Assembly: GCA_949825065.1 (NCBI GenBank)
Contig: OX463847.1
Location: forward strand, 36,961,789 to 37,025,788
Direction of reading: 5' to 3'
DNA length: 64,000 nucleotides
Source of the DNA: Odontocerum albicorne
Taxonomy: Eukaryota; Arthropoda; Insecta; Trichoptera; Odontoceridae
Shown: piece by piece, positions 23,378 to 34,409 of the stretch
Layout of the letters: every line of letters begins with the position of its first letter
How positions within the stretch are numbered: position 1 is the stretch's first letter
Notes under the pieces: model-generated
The model's database searches: none
Seen by the model: the letters and a program-made list of their open reading frames with translations, nothing else
What the model was told of the DNA's origin: nothing
Made by a program: the position numbers and the translations under genes

Positions 23378-23483
23378 GTCTTGTTTGTGCTCCCCTGATG
23401 ATGAGGGGAGAACCTTGAAACCGGTAGGGTTATACCGTTACATAAAGTGGAATACACAGTGTTTGATAAAACCAAATTACAAA
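23378..23483 (+). mobile_element. Short F1 insertion with 9-bp target duplication
   Basis: A 106-bp F1 unit lies between two copies of 'atctccaaa' (23369-23377, 23484-23492), and the uninterrupted LINE-C site is known from 33540. The unit starts 'gtcttgtttgtgctcccctg' with the hammerhead-like core and ends 'gataaaaccaaattacaaa'. It shows what a minimal mobile F1 copy looks like, and that it begins at or just upstream of the ribozyme-like core. Confidence 0.85.
23388..23430 (+). ncRNA. Hammerhead-ribozyme-like core (F1)
   Basis: CTGATGA 23395-23401, stem II AGG/CCT, GAAAC 23417-23421, GTA 23424-23426, with CCC/GGG as the first helix I pairs. It fits the core order; activity untested. Confidence 0.5.
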
Positions 23484-23610
23484 ATCTCCAAACTTTTCTA
23501 TCCGTGAACATAACTTTCGCTCCCTCCACATTTATGTTTACATCATACACAATCCTTCGTCATGTACAATCTTCAATCATTCACACTTCTCACTTTACCT
23601 TTAAATCTTT

Positions 23611-24002
23611 TGAATTTCATAAATAAATAGTTTAAAATGCCTCTCTCATGCTTTTATATAGTAGGGCTGGTACGCGATGGTACATAAATATGATTATTAC
23701 CCTCATGAATGTGTACTCATACTGCATGCGGCCGAAGCGAACGATAACTCACGCTAAAATGCTCTATCTGCGATCTGAATATGTGCAGATAGAGTGTTTA
23801 TGTGTTTTCGCTTCTTCAGTTATGTTTCCTTGAAATAATACGAGTACATACAGTGCGATGACAACTCGAGTTGTTATTACAGTGGACACTCTTCCTTAGA
23901 TCAAATGTCATTAAACGGCTCAACAGAATAATCAATCTCATGCAAAAATCTTAATATGTACAGATAGAATTTAATGTGTTTTCACTTCTGCGGTTGTTTC
24001 TT
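23611..24002. other. Unassigned; internal short repeat
   Basis: 23755-23830 and 23955-24005 share 'gcagatagagt...tttaatgtgttttc...tcttc'-like sequence, an old duplication of about 60 bp. No gene. Confidence 0.4.
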
Positions 24003-24260
24003 GCAAATAAGACTACATCCGTGGTATAGTTGGTAGCATGCTTGTCATCCGACCAGATATTATTTTATTCCTGTTAAAACACAGATTTTTTAAAGAATTC
24101 CAGTCTGGTTTTCACTTAAGACATGTTTTATCGGTTTTATAGTTAGTTGGTAGAGATCAACACGTAACTTTGATCTACCAGGTTGTACTGTATACAACGA
24201 AAGTGTACTGTATACAACAATACCATATGGATACGAGTATATATACAACGCGATAGACCT
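24003..24260 (+). mobile_element. SINE-G copy
   Basis: tRNA-like head 'tccgtggtatagttggtagc' (A box), then the SINE-G body 'aattccagtctggttttcac', then 'gttggtagagatcaac' and 'gttgtactgtatacaacgaa'. The B box is decayed. The body motifs recur in all SINE-G copies. Confidence 0.8.
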
Positions 24261-24519
24261 CATACACTTACGATGAAACATGACGTCAGTCGATCTACTC
24301 GCAAGTATCGCTCTCGAAACAAAGCAGGATTATTCCATTTGAAGAGAGATAGAAAGTGAAACCAGTAGATTTGCACAAAGTTGAAGCTGAAACCTTTGAT
24401 AAATTATTAGAGTCTATTTTGTTATTGTTTTGGATTAATCTTACACTGTTTTTTTTGTATAAAAGAATGATTAGATTAGGTGAATGATATTTTTTAAAAA
24501 CAAACCAAAGTAAGTCAGA

Positions 24520-24660
24520 GATATCGTAGGAGTTGTATGATAAGGTTTATAGATGTGAAAGGCTAAGTATGTTTTCGAGATAGGAAAATCTGGCGCTCTT
24601 TCTTCTCTGCCTACCTCGACGGGGAAATTGTGAGATTGTATATACTATATGTATAAGACT
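24520..24660 (+). mobile_element. LINE-C 3' end
   Basis: 'gaaaatctggcgctctttct', 'ctgcctacctcgacgggg' and terminal 'tgtatatactatatgtat'. Short 5'-truncated copy. Confidence 0.7.
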
Positions 24661-24715
24661 GCTTAAATGTATATGTGAATATTTTTGGTTGTAATATTTT
24701 TTAGAAAAAAGGTTT

Positions 24716-24800
24716 GTGGCCGTGGTCTAATGGTAATCATTCACCCTAAGCAAGCGAGCCACCCAGATTCGATTCCTGGCAGATTCACTTCTAGAGTGAT
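24716..24800 (+). mobile_element. SINE-G tRNA-derived head with good A and B boxes
   Basis: 'tggccgtggtctaatggt' fits an A box and 'gattcgattcctgg' a B box at normal tRNA spacing. Acceptor-stem ends do not pair, so it is not a tRNA gene. It is cut off by, or fused to, the MITE that follows. Confidence 0.8.
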
Positions 24801-24813
24801 TTTATTTTTATAC

Positions 24814-25023
24814 TTCGGAAATTCTACGATGAGTCCTGTGACAGCTCACAAATTTGCCCCAATACAACCTTGTAACGATGTTAGTAATTTTAATTATTTT
24901 ATCAACTTTAATCGTATAAACCTCAATTCTAATTATAGCAAGTTATTTAGGTTAATACATTACATAAGGTTGTATTGGGGCAAATTTGTGAGCTGTCACA
25001 GGACTCATTCTAGAATTTCCGAA
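24814..25023. mobile_element. 210-bp MITE with 58-bp terminal inverted repeats
   Basis: Arms 24814-24871 and 24966-25023 match at 56 of 58 positions ('ttcggaaattcta' outermost, 'cccaatacaacctt' innermost). The loop of about 94 bp is AT-rich. TA dinucleotides flank both ends, which suggests the Tc1/mariner superfamily. The high arm identity points to recent activity or gene conversion. Confidence 0.85.
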
Positions 25024-25029
25024 CTATAG

Positions 25030-25880
25030 ACCATTTTTCATCTGAATTTTTATTTTTCTATAGCTTATGCGCTGCTTATCATTAACTATTATCGCACTAT
25101 TAAGCAACACAAAAAATGCTCAATATAAAACTTTGCGTAACGATGCCGTCAGCAGAGCAAAACCTGCCGATCATCTTAGTAGTTTAAACTCCTTGCCATG
25201 GGAACTTTGGGGTTGATTTCTCAAGGGAGTGTGCTTTCTAAAGTGCAGCATAACTAACATTGGCATAGTCGTCTTTTATCCACAGGATGGCTGAATGTAA
25301 TAATACTTGATCACCAGAGGATAGCCTATCGTGTAGGTGGCTCCTTTTTTTTCTCTATTCGATTATTTTATGTACCACAAAGATTTTTTTCAGTATGACT
25401 GTTGAAATATAATAAAATAAATAAACTGATGACTTAGAGAGAGGAGGCAGGGATAGGAAAATATAATAGAGAATTAATCGTTTCTCATTGATGAACATAT
25501 TTGCTAAGATGGTTTTTAATAGTACAGTTTTAGTTGAGCCTTTGTCCTACGGTATACATTCATTATGCAAGCGTACAATCTGCAAGTACAGAGGCGCTGA
25601 GGTCTGACAAGGCGGTGCTCGGGTTAAATGGCGCATGGAAATAAACCCGCCGTCTGGCTTGTCGAGTAGTCGAGTTGTCGGCTACTCGGATTGTCACAGC
25701 CACTTTCCTAGCCCTCTAACTTCGACTCTTATCATTCTTGTCCTCTACCAAGATTCAAATAACTAAAGTAATATAATAAAAAAAATTAATTGTAAAATTA
25801 ATTTATTTATTTATATTTTATTTTAAATGTTAACATTTTTTACAAAATACAATTAAGACGAACGAAAATCCGTGTCTAGT
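25030..25880. other. Unassigned
   Basis: No gene supported. 25590-25700 is GC-richer and holds 'gtcgagtagtcgag' and 'gtcggctactcgg' palindromic motifs. 25240-25360 is repeat-like but not matched elsewhere here. Confidence 0.35.
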
Positions 25881-25884
25881 TTTA

Positions 25885-26345
25885 CATAACACTGTATGGA
25901 GTGGAAACATATACGATGAGAGAGAAGTAAACAAATATGATCCGTCCTTCATCCGTAATGAAACCTTCGAGATGTGGGGTCGGATGTGGATTTTCCATAT
26001 CCCATGGACCTTAAGGCGCATCAGCGATTCTATCATCCAATATTTGCAAATTACCGAAAAACTTTTGATAACATGCAAAAAAAAATACTTATTTTGATCG
26101 TGTTGCTAGAAAAAAATACGCAGGAGTGTTTGATTATTACGGGGACAATTGAGAGAAGACGAGAAAGGTGGAGGTATCCTATTTGACAGACGGATCAAAT
26201 AAACGAGTTAACAGGATATTTTTTAAGTGTTGCATTCAACATGACCCAGGACAGGGAGGGTTGGAGACAAGTGATGCATCGAGTTTAAGACATAGCATAG
26301 GAACACGACTCAGCATAGAGCGCGCGATGAAGAAGAAGAATTAAA
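25885..26345 (+). mobile_element. LINE-D RT C-terminal fragment with (GAA)n tail
   Basis: Plus-strand pieces in shifting frames show the thumb and tail of a non-LTR RT protein: FEMWGRMWIFHIPWTLRRIS near 25965-26030, then LQITEKLLITCKKKILILIV, then IERRRERWRYPI (the G+RGR block), then DREGWRQVMHRV near 26250. It terminates in 'gatgaagaagaagaat', the (GAA)n-type 3' end common in insect LINEs. 5'-truncated and frameshifted. Confidence 0.8.
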
Positions 26346-26439
26346 AATCAGAATACGAGTGAATGAATAAATACAAAATGTTACAATAAAGATATAAATA
26401 TCAAAACATCAACACTACACCTAAAAACCAAATGTTATC

Positions 26440-26735
26440 ACATATCGAAATATTTACAAAGATTTATTTGTAGTTCGTCTTCCTTATGGTAAATTTTCTG
26501 TGGTTTTATTACCAAATATGTTTTTTAAACAAATGCAGATGCGGGGAAGCACCTAATTTAAAGACCGTATTGTTCCTATCTTTACACTCAACTAATATAT
26601 ATATTTATTTCATAATATTTTTAATCTGTCACTAATATTGGGTTCGAATCCGAGGTAGAGCGCCCTTGAGGAGGGTCTACTCTCTAAATATAAAGTGTCC
26701 TTTTATTATTATTATTATATATATTTTTTATAACG
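26440..26735 (+). mobile_element. LINE-B 3' UTR copy
   Basis: 'ttatttgtagttcgtcttcc', 'ttttctgtggttttatta', 'ggtagagcgcccttgaggag' and a terminal (ATT)n run at 26700-26725. Includes a B-box-like 'gggttcgaatccga' shortly before the end, which may be chance. Confidence 0.8.
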
Positions 26736-26774
26736 TGTAAAACCACCAATTTTCACTTAAAACCACTTTGTATG

Positions 26775-26875
26775 GTAATTGTTTCGTTGGTTGGAAGAAA
26801 TGGCCACTCGGCAATAAATCAGCAATTTTAGATACCATTCAATAATATACTAAATAAATTGATAATGAACATGTT
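26775..26875 (+). mobile_element. LINE-A/SINE-G tail fragment
   Basis: 'tcgttggttggaagaaatgg', 'ccactcggcaataaatc' and an AT-rich end match the shared tail of LINE-A and SINE-G. Confidence 0.6.
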
Positions 26876-26879
26876 TTTT

Positions 26880-27695
26880 ATTATCAATGTCCTTTATTTT
26901 ATTCAGTTTAATACATGTTTCTGTATGTACTCGTATTACTTTCGAATTAATAATGAACTATTAATTAATAATTAAAACACAAAACGTTTTTTAGATAACA
27001 TTTCACAAAAAAAATAAGAAGTTATCCAATTATTACAATTATATAAGTTTTTTTAATCTATTTCCTTATCATTTACACCCCAGAACCTTATACTCTTTCG
27101 TTTCTTTAAATTTCTTACCCATTCCAATCTCAGGCACTCTTCCCCTTTACATCCTAGGCGTAACTTCCTCCCCCACAGGGGTCAACCGTCTGCCCTGGGC
27201 TGCCGGGGGTGCGGATTGCTCAAATGGAAATTAATGTCGCTACACTGTATGGACCTTGCTTAAATATTAACTTTGTAAGAACCCTTCGATCGTTCTCTTT
27301 CCTGAAGAAAGAATGAAAAGATACAAAGGAAAGTGTATTCATTCCCAGGTCAATTGGACGCTTGATTGACTGAGACAATATGGAGAGGCATTTTTACTGG
27401 CATACATAATATTTTTCACTTTATTACGAAAAAAAAAGTAAATCTATCATATTTGTTTATTAAATTATTTTAGAGAGTAAATTATGTGTAAATTATCTCA
27501 TATTTCTATTGTTTAGCATTTGAGTTTAATTATTAAAATGCTGTTATAGTTTTTATATCGTGTTTTTTTATATAACATAACTGTTTATTGCTGTTGAAAT
27601 GCAGGGGAAAGTGTATGAAATGGTTTTTTCGGGTACAATAGCATTAACAATATTGTAATGTAAAGAAATTTTATTATTATATATAAAAACGAGTT
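26880..27695. other. Unassigned; 27110-27230 GC-richer
   Basis: No ORF or repeat supported. 27160-27225 ('ctcccccacaggggtcaacc', 'gccctgggctgccggggg') stands out in composition and has a small CCCC/GGGG hairpin. Confidence 0.35.
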
Positions 27696-27699
27696 TTTT

Positions 27700-28390
27700 T
27701 TAATCTTTGGCGTTGGAACCACAAAGTGGTATTTCTGACACTTTATATCACATTTTTGACGACGAATCAGAATCACATTTTTGACATTATTGTTTCGTAA
27801 TGACCACATGTTAACACATTTGAAACTTTTTTGCGTTAATGACCACAAGGTTTCATTTTTTTTAGTTTTTTGGGAATATATTTCCTTCAATACGACTAAG
27901 TGATATTAATGACACTTTTTTCCCGCTGACCATAAAATTTAATTTTTGACACATTTATGCCGTAATCACCGTCTATGGTCAATTTTGACATTCGTGTATC
28001 CGACAGAAATTGTAATTTTTGGATTTTTCCCATCAAGTCCCCAGGCAATTTCGATACTTTTTCCCGCTGACCATAAAATTTAATTTTTGGCACATTTATG
28101 CCGTAATCACCGTCTGGTCAATTTTGACACTCGTGTATCCGACAGAAATAGTCATTTTGGAAAAAAAAATTCCATCAAGACCACGGCAATTTTGACACTT
28201 TTTTGCGTTAATGACCGCAAAATTTAATTTTTGTCACTTTTGTGCCGTAACGACTGTCTGGGTCAATTTTTACATTCTTGTAGCGGACAGAAATTGTATT
28301 TTTTGAGACATTTTTACCGTAAATGCTACAAACCAGCATTGTTTTAACACTTCTGTTCCAGAATGATCGTTGACACTTTTTTGCGTTTCG
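27700..28390. repeat. Degenerate minisatellite, about 28-31-bp subunits in about 150-bp higher blocks
   Basis: The theme 'ttttgacactttttgcgtta' with 'atgaccgcaaaatttaa' recurs throughout. Larger blocks 27910-28050 and 28060-28190 share long identities ('cccgctgaccataaaattta', 'tgtatccgacagaaat'). Open frames here are by-products of the repeat. Confidence 0.8.
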
Positions 28391-29784
28391 GATTTTTTAT
28401 TTTATTTTCATTAACGTTTAAGAATAGGACAAAGGACCTCGAAATATCATGCGAACTTTTTTATTTCAAAAGTCGTTTTCTATAGTCATTTTAATGATAT
28501 AATTTTTCCAACGTTTTTGTCGAATATACATATAGTATGTTACAGCGGTTTTTTCTATATTGATTGTTTTATTTTAAATGAAATTCAACATTATAAATGT
28601 CTCAAAATTTAATAAGTTAAAACAGATGTTGTTTAAGATTAACTTCTTTTTTTTATTTATTAAACAAAGTAAATTGTTGTTCAAACATTTGTCAAGGCTA
28701 TACCTATATACAAATTTATTACTTAACTAATCTTAATTATATGTTATAATTTATGAACTTACTTAATCTTATTTTCCTACATATTATTTTATTTTATTTA
28801 TTCAATCTTAATATATGAGATCTTAGAAATAATTAACACCTACATACTACTTATAAATAGATAACAATTCTACTTAAGATTAACTATGATAGTATATTCA
28901 TTTAATTTTACTGTTTTTTTTTTCAAAATTCTACGTTTGTGGTTTGTTTTTTTAACTATCTTTCTATTAACTAGTACTATTAACTAGGGTTCCATTTTAT
29001 TGTTCTTTTTTTACTTTATTTCTATTAACTAGTACTATTAACCAGTATATTGATTCCATTTTATTGTTCTTTTTTTTTTCAAAATTCTAGATTGTGGTTT
29101 TTTTTTATTCCCTTACTAACAATTAATATTTGTTTTGTATATTTTATTATTTATTTAAATATAATACATGTTACTCTCTTATTTTGTGTTAAGTTATCTG
29201 AATTCATTGAACTTGGATACTTAATGTATGACTATATAGTTATGGTTGTAAGGTTGCCTGAAAAAAATGCCACTTAGCAATAAACTAACTATGTTTAAGA
29301 CTGTACAATGAAGTTACAAATTAATAGTTTTATTTAATTGATAACATATATTGCCTCAGATTTTTTAATAACATTGTAAACATTGCAATTTTGCGTAGGT
29401 GATCTAAATGAAAAATTGATATTGCAAGAAAGTATTCAAAACAAACGCATTGAAGGAAGAAAACTCATCACTTGATTAAAAAATGTTAAGGAATAGTTTC
29501 TATGCAATATATTTTTTTTAATTTATGGTTTACATTTTCGTTCCCATAAATCGATAGCTCCGCCTACGTCTGCAAAAGAATCACAAAAAAATAATACCAA
29601 AATAGTAGATTTTCATGTTTCATACAATTTTATCGAGTCTTGTTTTCATTTCCGTTTCCTTTTTCGCTCTTTGATTTATTGCCAATATTTATAACAAATA
29701 TTAAAAACGCAATATTTCATAGCATATTATTGCTTCTTTAACATAATAAGTAAGTTAAGTTTGTGAATTGTATTAACCCCTATG
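28391..29784. other. Unassigned, very AT-rich
   Basis: Mostly A/T-rich DNA. 28925-29100 has a duplicated block ('ctattaactagtactattaa', 'ttccattttattgttctttt'). 29225-29290 is a LINE-A/SINE-G tail remnant ('aatgccacttagcaataaac'). No gene. Confidence 0.4.
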
Positions 29785-30118
29785 TTTTATTCATTCGGGT
29801 GGATTTATCTAATATATTTCAATCAGTTGTCACAACTTAACTTTTATTTCATCTTCTCATTCTGGTGGATTTATCTAATATATTTCAATCAGTTTTCACA
29901 ACTTATATTTCATCTTCTCATTCGGATGAATTTATCTAATATATTTCAATCAGTTGTCACAACTTAACTTATATTTCATCTTCTCATTCTGGTGGATTTA
30001 TCTAATATATTTCAATCAGTTGTCACAACTTATATTTCATCTTCTCATTCGAGTGAATTTATCTAATATATTTCAATCAGTTGTCACAACTTAACTTATA
30101 TTACATCTTCTCATTTTT
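29785..30118. repeat. Tandem repeat of about 61-66 bp, 5 copies
   Basis: Units begin near 29785, 29852, 29913, 29979 and 30040 with 'ttctcattcgggtggattta', then 'tctaatatatttcaatcagt' and 'tgtcacaactta'. Long and short units (with and without 'acttaactt') alternate, a sign of dimer-wise amplification. Confidence 0.9.
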
Positions 30119-30712
30119 TTCAATAACATCTTCTTGATTGTGTATTTGTAATAAAAATATTGTTTTTTTTTCTTCCTTTTTTAAATATCTGTATGTCTTT
30201 TAATATTTAACCCCGTTATTTAACTCTAATAATCTTAATATCAATCTATATCAGAGGCAGTATTACCACCATCAAAGATTCTCGTAGCTGTATAATTTTA
30301 ATAAAAAATATGAAATTGGGGATGGGATTAATAACTTAAAGAATCACACTTTCGCTGTGCATAGTGCAACCCTGTGGATTTATTTATTTCTACGTGTAAA
30401 TCTCTTCCTACCAATCATAAAACTGTTAAAGAATACTTATAAAAAATGGTTGGTTTATATTTGTCTACTAACCTTAACCACTGAAGTAGTCATAAAACAA
30501 GTGTCTTAGTCTGAATGTTATATATTCAGTATGCAAAGCATATTTATGATATAGTTGATTTAAAGAAATTTCGAACAATGACAATAAGTCTGACATTTAT
30601 TATTGTATTCAACGAAAGTGTGATAAAATACAGTACATAGCCCCTGAAAACCGGGATATTTAAAAATATCAAAAATATATTTAAAAAATGTACATCCCAG
30701 TACTTCATATTA
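30119..30712. other. Unassigned AT-rich DNA
   Basis: No feature supported. Confidence 0.5.
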
Positions 30713-30991
30713 CGTGGGTTGTCCAGAAAGTAAAGAACGTTTTGGCATAACTAAATAAAAACGAAAGATATCAACACAAAACTTTATTTACAAAGTCACA
30801 GTACCTTACTCTATTTTCGATAGGCGTTGCCATTTTGAAAGGTTACGGAACAAAGACGCACGCCCATTCAGCAACAAAACTCGGCTCGCACTGAAGCGGG
30901 GGAAGGAGCTAACTGACGCGCATACGATCGCGGTGGTGGGGGATCGGCGCAGGGTGGGGTGCGCAATCGTTCTTTACTTTCTGAACGCGTC
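30713..30991. mobile_element. Mariner-type MITE, 279 bp
   Basis: Ends carry 'ccagaaagtaaagaacg' and its inverse 'cgttctttactttctg', the CCAGAAAGTAA-type terminal repeat of many mariners. TA flanks both sides (30711-30712, 30992-30993). The interior has no transposase and its right part is GC-rich (30860-30970). Confidence 0.75.
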
Positions 30992-31639
30992 TAGTACATT
31001 CATTTTTTTGTTTACTAATTAAATATTTATTTGACGCTTCACACATAATATAGCTTGATAAGTTTAATAAAATTCGGCAACCTCTTCAATCAGAGAAGAG
31101 TTTTCCAAATTCATTGTAACGTTGAAACAAAATACTTTTAAAAAAATATGTGATTAAAGTCAATTATTTGTTAAAACGTATACGAGTATTCACCCGGTTG
31201 TTTGCATAAACAATCAATTTTTAATCGAACGAACGTAAGAAAAAAAATCAATCCAAATAATTTAAACAGTTAATTTGACACATGCCACCCATAAACCATT
31301 AATTTATCCAGTAAGGGTAAGTCTGTGAATTATTAGCGAGTAGTTTTCCGTCTTGGCCGATTATCTTAACGTTGATAATTCCTAATATCTAAAATGATTA
31401 GTTACATTTGAAGCCTCAATGTAATACGTTGCGGGTTTGTAATTTCTTAATTATAATTATTCCTATTAGTCTTATATCGTTTGATGTAGAAATTGTTGAT
31501 CGTATATTATACATTTAAATATTACATAACGAACAGATGTTGGGTTGTATCAACGACATATAAATTAACTAAACGGTTTTTCGGTAAATGGTTTTACGAA
31601 TAAGTATCAATAAATCGTTAAATAACAAATATGTTCACA
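30992..31639. other. Unassigned AT-rich DNA
   Basis: No feature supported in about 650 bp. Confidence 0.5.
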
Positions 31640-31860
31640 AGGTTTAGATGTTATTGTTATATATGAATTAAGATATTTCAAAGTTTACATTGTAACTCAA
31701 AGTCACTACGTTTCGAAAATGTTGCAGCTCTCATCTTCAGGGATTGTTTGTTATCAACTTCGCTATAAGTGGAGATGCGCGACAAAGGCCGCTTGGTGTA
31801 TTATATAGTGGAGTATCAACTTTAAACTTTATGTCACAAAACGTAAAAGACCACGTTATA
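31640..31860 (-). other. Repeat-like block with a CTGAAGA ... GAAAC motif pair
   Basis: Minus strand: 'ccctgaagatgagagctg' followed about 20 nt later by 'tcgaaacgtagtgac'. The order resembles F1/F2 cores, but no GTH triplet or helix I could be placed. It may be a third, more diverged family. Confidence 0.3.
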
Positions 31861-32029
31861 ACATATTTCAGTAAATTGTGGTACATGTCATAAAAATTGT
31901 TTCATATTCGATTTTATTTCATCAAACGGCATTAAAAATGAAGAGCTCAATCATTTAAATATAAACACTGATTTTAAGTAATATTAATGCTGTGAAGACG
32001 CGCGCATTAAAGAAAATTTGAGGTGTGTC

Positions 32030-32345
32030 AATGTATGAAAGAAGGTGAAATGAAGATAAAAAAGACATGGATAAAGTGGATGTTTTAAGTAAGGTGAAGA
32101 AAAGAGCTTTAAAATGGTTTGTACATGTGGAGAGAATGACTTATGAAAGAAGGTCTAAGCGAGTATATGTATACAACGTCAAAAGTACAAGGTATGCAAG
32201 AAGAGGTAGACCGAGGAAAACTTGGCAGGGCCAAATAGACCATATTTTGAAAGAATATAAAGGTAGAAGTATAAAAAATTAAAAATTGTGGGTGACGAGA
32301 TATACGAATGTAGAGGAGACGAAAGTTGTGTGCTTGGATGGAAAA
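32030..32345 (+). mobile_element. LINE-C RT C-terminal fragment
   Basis: Open frame 32067-32282: VDVLSKVKKRALKWFVHVER, then RRGRPRKTWQGQIDHILKEY. This is the clearest plus-strand copy of the WFGHV and GRPRK motifs. The last bases run into 'gtgtgcttggatgg'; the usual end is diverged after 32345. Confidence 0.85.
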
Positions 32346-33065
32346 ATTTTGGAGTCACGAATTTTGGAGAAAAAATCTGTTTCTGCCTACACTGCGTGAT
32401 TATAGTATATGTGTGTATGTACTGATTTTAAGTTCAATATACTCGTATTTATTTCGACTTGCAATGACATTATCAATAATATCAACGATTATCAATAATG
32501 ACGTAACAAGTCAAATTGATCATCCAACCAGTGTAAATAAATACATAGAACTTAAAATTAACGTTTTCATTTTTATGAAAATGATAAATATTGTTCACCG
32601 CATATTTGACACTTGACAATAATCTACCCTTTGATGAAAAAGCTCTTTAAAAAGTTCAGTTTTAAACTCATCTCAACTTTCTTCAAATCAATCTGCGAAA
32701 TGCAAATTAGCATATTTCGATGGAAGTACAGGCCGCGATGTAATATGCTGAACTTCTATACAGAAAGTAGGTGGTTCGAACCTCGCACTATCCAACTCCC
32801 CACAAATGAAACGTGCAGACTTTCTTTCAGGAACAAAAGGATACCTATGATTTAATATTTTTTTCTTTAAAACTTGATATATTTTCTTTGAAAGAATGAA
32901 AAAAGTAAGTTATTATTATTAATGAAATCAACTTACTTGGGGTTATATGGCCACTGAAGAAAGTCTCTCAGCTCACATATTTTTTTTATTTATAAAAAAG
33001 CAATGGAACTTAAATGGCTGAAATCAGAATTTACGAAACTTTTTTCCATTAACATACAATACTTA
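32346..33065. other. Unassigned; contains a tRNA-like B box
   Basis: 32770-32785 'ggtggttcgaacctcgcact' is a perfect B-box match, probably a SINE head remnant with 32735-32760 upstream. The rest is AT-rich; frames at 32326-32616 and 32613-32855 are not recognised. Confidence 0.4.
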
Positions 33066-33508
33066 CCGCTCCTCTTTTTTTACGTCGTCTTTTGCTGTCC
33101 ATGCAATGAGACTGGAATCAGTTACAAACCAATATAAGACTCGCTCTGTCCCTGGCATGCTTTAAGAAGCGACTGAAAAAATCTTAATTTCTAGTAAATA
33201 AAATAACGTGTTTCATTCCTAATTTTTCTTTTCCTTCCCTCTCCACCACCCTTTCCTTTTCTTTTGATTGATGATATCTCACTTTATATGAAAAATAATG
33301 TTCGGGGGATTTTCCGTCTTTGTGGGGTTTATGGGCATATGCTCACGTATGTGTCTATGGATTTCGTGGGGATGGATAGCCATTTGAATGATTTATGCGA
33401 CCATGTAACTTGCTTCATTTACTTTTGTCTGGTTAGTTGGAAGAGATTATCACCTGGCAATAAGCCCGTCAGATTGTATTTGCAATAAAAGTGTTAAATA
33501 CATAAATG
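33066..33508 (+). mobile_element. LINE-A 3' end (C-terminal codons plus 3' UTR)
   Basis: Coding start RSSFFTSSFAVHAMRL, the conserved 'R..FF.SSF...A.RLWN' block before the LINE stop, then 'tggcatgctttaagaagcga' and the 3' UTR ending 'gcaataaaagtgttaaatac'. About 90% identical by eye to the inverse of 39092-39520. A frame through the UTR (33264-33488) is not a gene. Confidence 0.9.
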
Positions 33509-33539
33509 AATACTTTCGAAATAATATCTAACTTATGGT

Positions 33540-33740
33540 ATTTATACATATGTACATATCATTACGCCGTGTCCCTTGCGGGGGTAGGTAGAGATAATAG
33601 ATCTCCGAATTGGTCTATCCATGCATACACTTTCCTCTCCTCCACATTCATACATCTCGTCATGTACAATATTATACTACTCATAGTCTTCACGTTACTT
33701 TCCTTTGTTGGTGTTTGTAATGTAAGTTGTATTAATTTAC
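33540..33740 (-). mobile_element. LINE-C 3' end
   Basis: Inverse of 'ggcgtaatgatatgtac' with 'cccttgcgggggtaggtaga' and 'tctcgtcatgtacaatat'. Same subtype as 23300-23610 without its F1 insertion. Confidence 0.7.
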
Positions 33741-33780
33741 AGAGAATATTTAAAAACTCCCCTATTTAGTTGCTTAATTG

Positions 33781-33905
33781 AATTACACTATTATAGTTGA
33801 CAATGCGCACGATACATTATTCTCACATAAGCACTGGACTGGAATTAGACTATTATAGTTGACAATGCGCACGATACATTATTCTCACATAAGCACTCGA
33901 CTGAA
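33781..33905. repeat. Direct duplication of about 62 bp
   Basis: 'actattatagttgacaatgc', 'gcacgatacattattctcac' and 'ataagcactggactg' occur twice in tandem with almost no differences. Confidence 0.9.
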
Positions 33906-33939
33906 ATTTTCCTCGTATCAGTTTGCAACAGACAAGGCC

Positions 33940-34084
33940 TCGTAAAATGTTTGACATTGTATTGTGTTGTGTTACGCTTTCCTTGTTAACAGTACAAGGA
34001 ACGCGCAATACACTACAACTATTCTAAAAATATGTTCCTGAAGAAGCCTGAAGCGAAAACTATAATGCCCTTTTTTTTTTAAAT
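33940..34084. other. Imperfect inverted repeat with CTGAAGA/GAAAA motif
   Basis: 'gtgttacgctttccttgt' and its partner 'acaaggaacgcgcaatac' form a hairpin. Downstream 'tgttcctgaagaagcctgaa' and 'gcgaaaac' resemble the ribozyme-like cores of F1/F2. Weak. Confidence 0.3.
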
Positions 34085-34270
34085 TTGTACTGACAGAAGT
34101 TAGGCTCACAACCTCGTAGACACATTTCCTACCAACTACGAAGGTTTGAATCCTGATTTTTTTTCCCTAACACGTTTTATCTAGCTTGTTTATTCACGTT
34201 CAGGCTGGTTTCCATCTTTCTGATTGGTTGCCAAACATTTTCAATATGGATATATGTCTTTTAGTTTCTT
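34085..34270 (+). mobile_element. SINE-G copy, diverged
   Basis: B-box-like 'aggtttgaatcctgat' (34142), then 'ttcaggctggtttccatct' and 'tgattggttgccaaac', the SINE-G body and tail order. Confidence 0.65.
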
Positions 34271-34409
34271 ATCTATGTCACAAACGTGTAATATTTTTTT
34301 TGTCTGTAGAAGTTGTTCTCATCAAAGTTTATTAAGCATCAAAGGAAAATAACGTATTTTCTTTCTGTTTTTCTCCATCAAATAGAATTAGAGCTACTAA
34401 GTATATACA

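Larger units (their letters stand above)
23300..23610 (-). mobile_element. LINE-C 3' end, interrupted by F1
   Basis: The inverse end 'catatcatcacgccgtatcc' and 'ctcgcgggataagc' continues after the F1 insertion with 'acttttctatccgtg' and 'tcgtcatgtacaatct'. 33540-33740 has the same sequence without the insertion. Confidence 0.75.

Noticed and set aside
24716..24790. tRNA gene
   Set aside because: A and B boxes are good, but the acceptor stem does not pair and a SINE context follows. The same applies to 18985-19142 and 36495-36580.
31690..31740. Third hammerhead family
   Set aside because: CTGAAGA and GAAAC are present, but no GTH triplet or helix I could be fitted; kept only as a weak repeat note.
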